Assembly (NCBI GenBank): GCA_003219995.1
Contig: QHRC01000086.1
Coordinates: 6,663 to 16,538 of the forward strand
Source: Verrucomicrobiota bacterium
GTDB lineage: Bacteria > Verrucomicrobiota > Verrucomicrobiia > Chthoniobacterales > UBA10450
DNA: 9,876 bases
Direction: 5' to 3'
The notes below the pieces were generated by a model. It had not been told where the DNA came from and made no database searches. It saw only the letters and a list, made by a program, of their open reading frames with translations. This document shows, in pieces, positions 8,765 through 9,876 of the stretch. The number at the start of each line of letters is the position of its first letter. Position 1 is the first letter of the stretch. Made by a program: the position numbers and the translations under genes.

Positions 8765-8770
8765 AGGAGA
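8765..8770 (+). promoter_or_regulatory. Strong Shine-Dalgarno sequence
   Basis: AGGAGA ends 5 bases before the ATG at 8776. It is the only textbook ribosome binding site in the window and fixes the start of the barrel-protein gene; it also suggests high expression. Confidence 0.8.
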
Positions 8771-8775
8771 AATAG

Positions 8776-9447
8776 ATGAAAAAATTCATATTGGGCCTAT
8801 TGGCCATCGGGGCGATCGCGCCGGTCGCGTTTGCCGGTACTGAGACCTATTCCGGAAAAGAGATGAAGCAAGTGGCTCCTCCGCCTTGTCCGGAATGGTA
8901 CGCGGACAGGGAACTTAACATCAGTCTTTGGGGAACTTACGCCTTTACGGGGAACGATGCGCGAGATGACCGCTACCTCGATGGCGACCACGCTTGGGGC
9001 GGCGGTGTGGATGCCAAATATTTTTTCCACCGTTACTTCGGTATTGGTATTGAAGGGTGGGCCGTGGACGCCAGACGTGGGTTTATTAGAGATAATGACG
9101 GCGATCCGATTACGTTTCCTAATAGTGGGAACGAGCATCGCGCCGTTGGTGCCGTCTTAGGCACCCTCACCTTGCGTTATCCATTCCACTGCTCGCGCTT
9201 TTCACCCTATATTTTTGGCGGAGGCGGCGCGATCTTCGGCGGCGGCGAACGGAGAAGCTTTGATGAATCTGACGATGATTTCGTCAACGACAGTACCAGG
9301 ACGGAGGCAATCGGCCAAGTCGGTGGTGGCCTCGAAATCCGCTTCACGCCGCACATTGGCTGGATTAATGATTTCAGCTGGAACTTTGTTGACGGTCCAA
9401 ATAACAACTTCGGCATGGTGCGCAGCGGGATTAATTTCGCGTTCTAA
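8776..9447 (+). CDS. Outer-membrane beta-barrel protein (OmpA-like/porin-family small barrel)
   Basis: A 223-residue exported protein. Residues 1-20 form a Sec signal peptide (two lysines, a hydrophobic core, then VAFA with cleavage expected before GTE). The mature part has alternating polar/hydrophobic strands with aromatic girdle residues (LNISLWGTYAF, AKYFFHRYFGIGIEGW, LTLRYPF, FSPYIFGGGGAIFGGG, GLEIRFTPHIGWINDFSW) and ends in a phenylalanine (GINFAF), the usual C-terminal signal for outer-membrane insertion. Length fits an eight-stranded barrel. It has no OmpA peptidoglycan-binding domain. The sequence style (VAPPPCPEWYAD, DHAWGGG) is one I associate with Verrucomicrobia, from memory. Function is unknown. 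It has its own ribosome binding site and a strong terminator, so it is probably a single-gene unit. Confidence 0.85.
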   Translation: MKKFILGLLAIGAIAPVAFAGTETYSGKEMKQVAPPPCPEWYADRELNISLWGTYAFTGNDARDDRYLDGDHAWGGGVDAKYFFHRYFGIGIEGWAVDARRGFIRDNDGDPITFPNSGNEHRAVGAVLGTLTLRYPFHCSRFSPYIFGGGGAIFGGGERRSFDESDDDFVNDSTRTEAIGQVGGGLEIRFTPHIGWINDFSWNFVDGPNNNFGMVRSGINFAF

Positions 9448-9468
9448 AGATCGACAATCGCATTTGCG

Positions 9469-9510
9469 ACGGCGGCGTCCGGTGGACCGGACGCCGCCGT
9501 TTGTTTTTTT
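9469..9510 (+). terminator. Strong rho-independent terminator
   Basis: A 15-base arm at 9469-9483 (beginning ACGGCGGCG) is perfectly complementary to 9486-9500. The middle is GG, so in practice about 14 pairs close a four-base loop. TTGTTTTTTT follows at 9501-9510. It starts 21 bases after the barrel-protein stop and insulates that gene from thiH. Confidence 0.95.
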
Positions 9511-9559
9511 CACAGGCGATTGACGTTTGCGAATCGGTACACGCGGATGAAATTATGCC

Positions 9560-9876
9560 ATGTCGTTCGTCGAAACTGTAGATAACTTGGCCCTCAAGAA
9601 ATCGGAGCTCGTCCGCCGCTTCGAACATTTAATTGCTCCCAAGTCCAACCAGGAATTGGAAGCTATGGCGCAAGCGTCTCGCGCGCTCACCCTGCAGAAT
9701 TTCGGCCGCACAATGCGCCTCTTCGCACCGCTTTATCTTTCCAACGAATGCGTTAACAATTGCCGCTACTGCGGTTTTTCGCGTGATAATCCGATTCTGC
9801 GGGTGACGCTCAGTCCCGATGAAGTCGGCGTGGAAGCGCGTCATCTTTCGCAGGCAGGTTTTCGCCAAATTCTGCT
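9560..9876 (+). CDS. thiH: Radical SAM enzyme, probably 2-iminoacetate synthase ThiH, 3'-truncated by the window
   Basis: ThiH cleaves tyrosine with a 5'-deoxyadenosyl radical to give dehydroglycine (2-iminoacetate) and p-cresol, for the thiazole half of thiamine. About 105 codons are present and the frame stays open to the window edge. The radical SAM iron-sulfur motif CX3CX2C is at C64, C68 and C71 within ECVNNCRYCGFS, preceded by APLYLSN, a combination characteristic of ThiH and its close relatives such as HydG. The ATG at 9560 is preferred because the ATG at 9555 is in another frame and stops after eight codons. No good ribosome binding site is visible. HydG or another tyrosine-lyase relative cannot be excluded from the N-terminus alone, but the sequence of the cluster region favours ThiH. 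Confidence 0.85.
   Translation, partial: MSFVETVDNLALKKSELVRRFEHLIAPKSNQELEAMAQASRALTLQNFGRTMRLFAPLYLSNECVNNCRYCGFSRDNPILRVTLSPDEVGVEARHLSQAGFRQIL

Noticed and set aside
9520..9559. TTGACG upstream of thiH as a promoter -35 box
   Set aside because: No acceptable -10 box at 16-18 bases downstream, so the hexamer alone does not support a promoter call.
9629..9868. 79-codon minus-strand frame opposite the start of thiH
   Set aside because: The plus strand carries an open frame with the radical SAM cysteine motif; the minus frame is its shadow.

Overview
The window (about 10 kb, GC-rich, dense genes) looks like chromosomal housekeeping DNA from a member of the Verrucomicrobiota, probably of the Chthoniobacterales/Spartobacteria type. 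This assignment is an inference. It rests on the outer-membrane barrel protein at 8776-9447, whose sequence style I associate with that group, on the mre-mrdA-rng gene order, and on the general protein flavour. No phage, transposon, CRISPR, rRNA or tRNA signal was found.

Layout: (1) 1-1427 +, the 3' part of a GspE/PilB-type secretion or pilus assembly ATPase; its true start lies left of the window. (2) 1446-2102 -, ribulose-phosphate 3-epimerase (rpe), convergent with gspE and divergent from mreB. (3) 2297-8668 +, a cell-wall elongation cluster mreB-mreC-mreD-mrdA(PBP2) followed by rng (RNase G/E family). mreC, mreD and mrdA are joined by 4-base ATGA stop/start overlaps, which suggests translational coupling. 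(4) 8776-9447 +, a secreted outer-membrane beta-barrel protein with its own good ribosome binding site, a plausible promoter and a very strong intrinsic terminator at 9469-9510. (5) 9560-end +, the 5' part of a radical SAM enzyme that looks like ThiH (thiamine thiazole synthesis).

The most notable observation is that two core elongasome genes, mreB and mrdA, are each interrupted by one frameshift, while mreC and mreD between them are intact. In mreB one base is missing after codon 200. In mrdA there is a net gain of one base, which can be read as a 4-base AAGT duplication or as one extra A. Coding similarity resumes at once on the far side of both lesions, so they are either sequencing/assembly errors or very recent mutations. 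The second-tier signals are two different 7-base-period repeat arrays in the two gaps that flank mreB, a 15-base exact repeat placed on two stop codons, and a long low-complexity C-terminal tail on PBP2. I see no convincing evidence for a new defence, mobile or regulatory system here.
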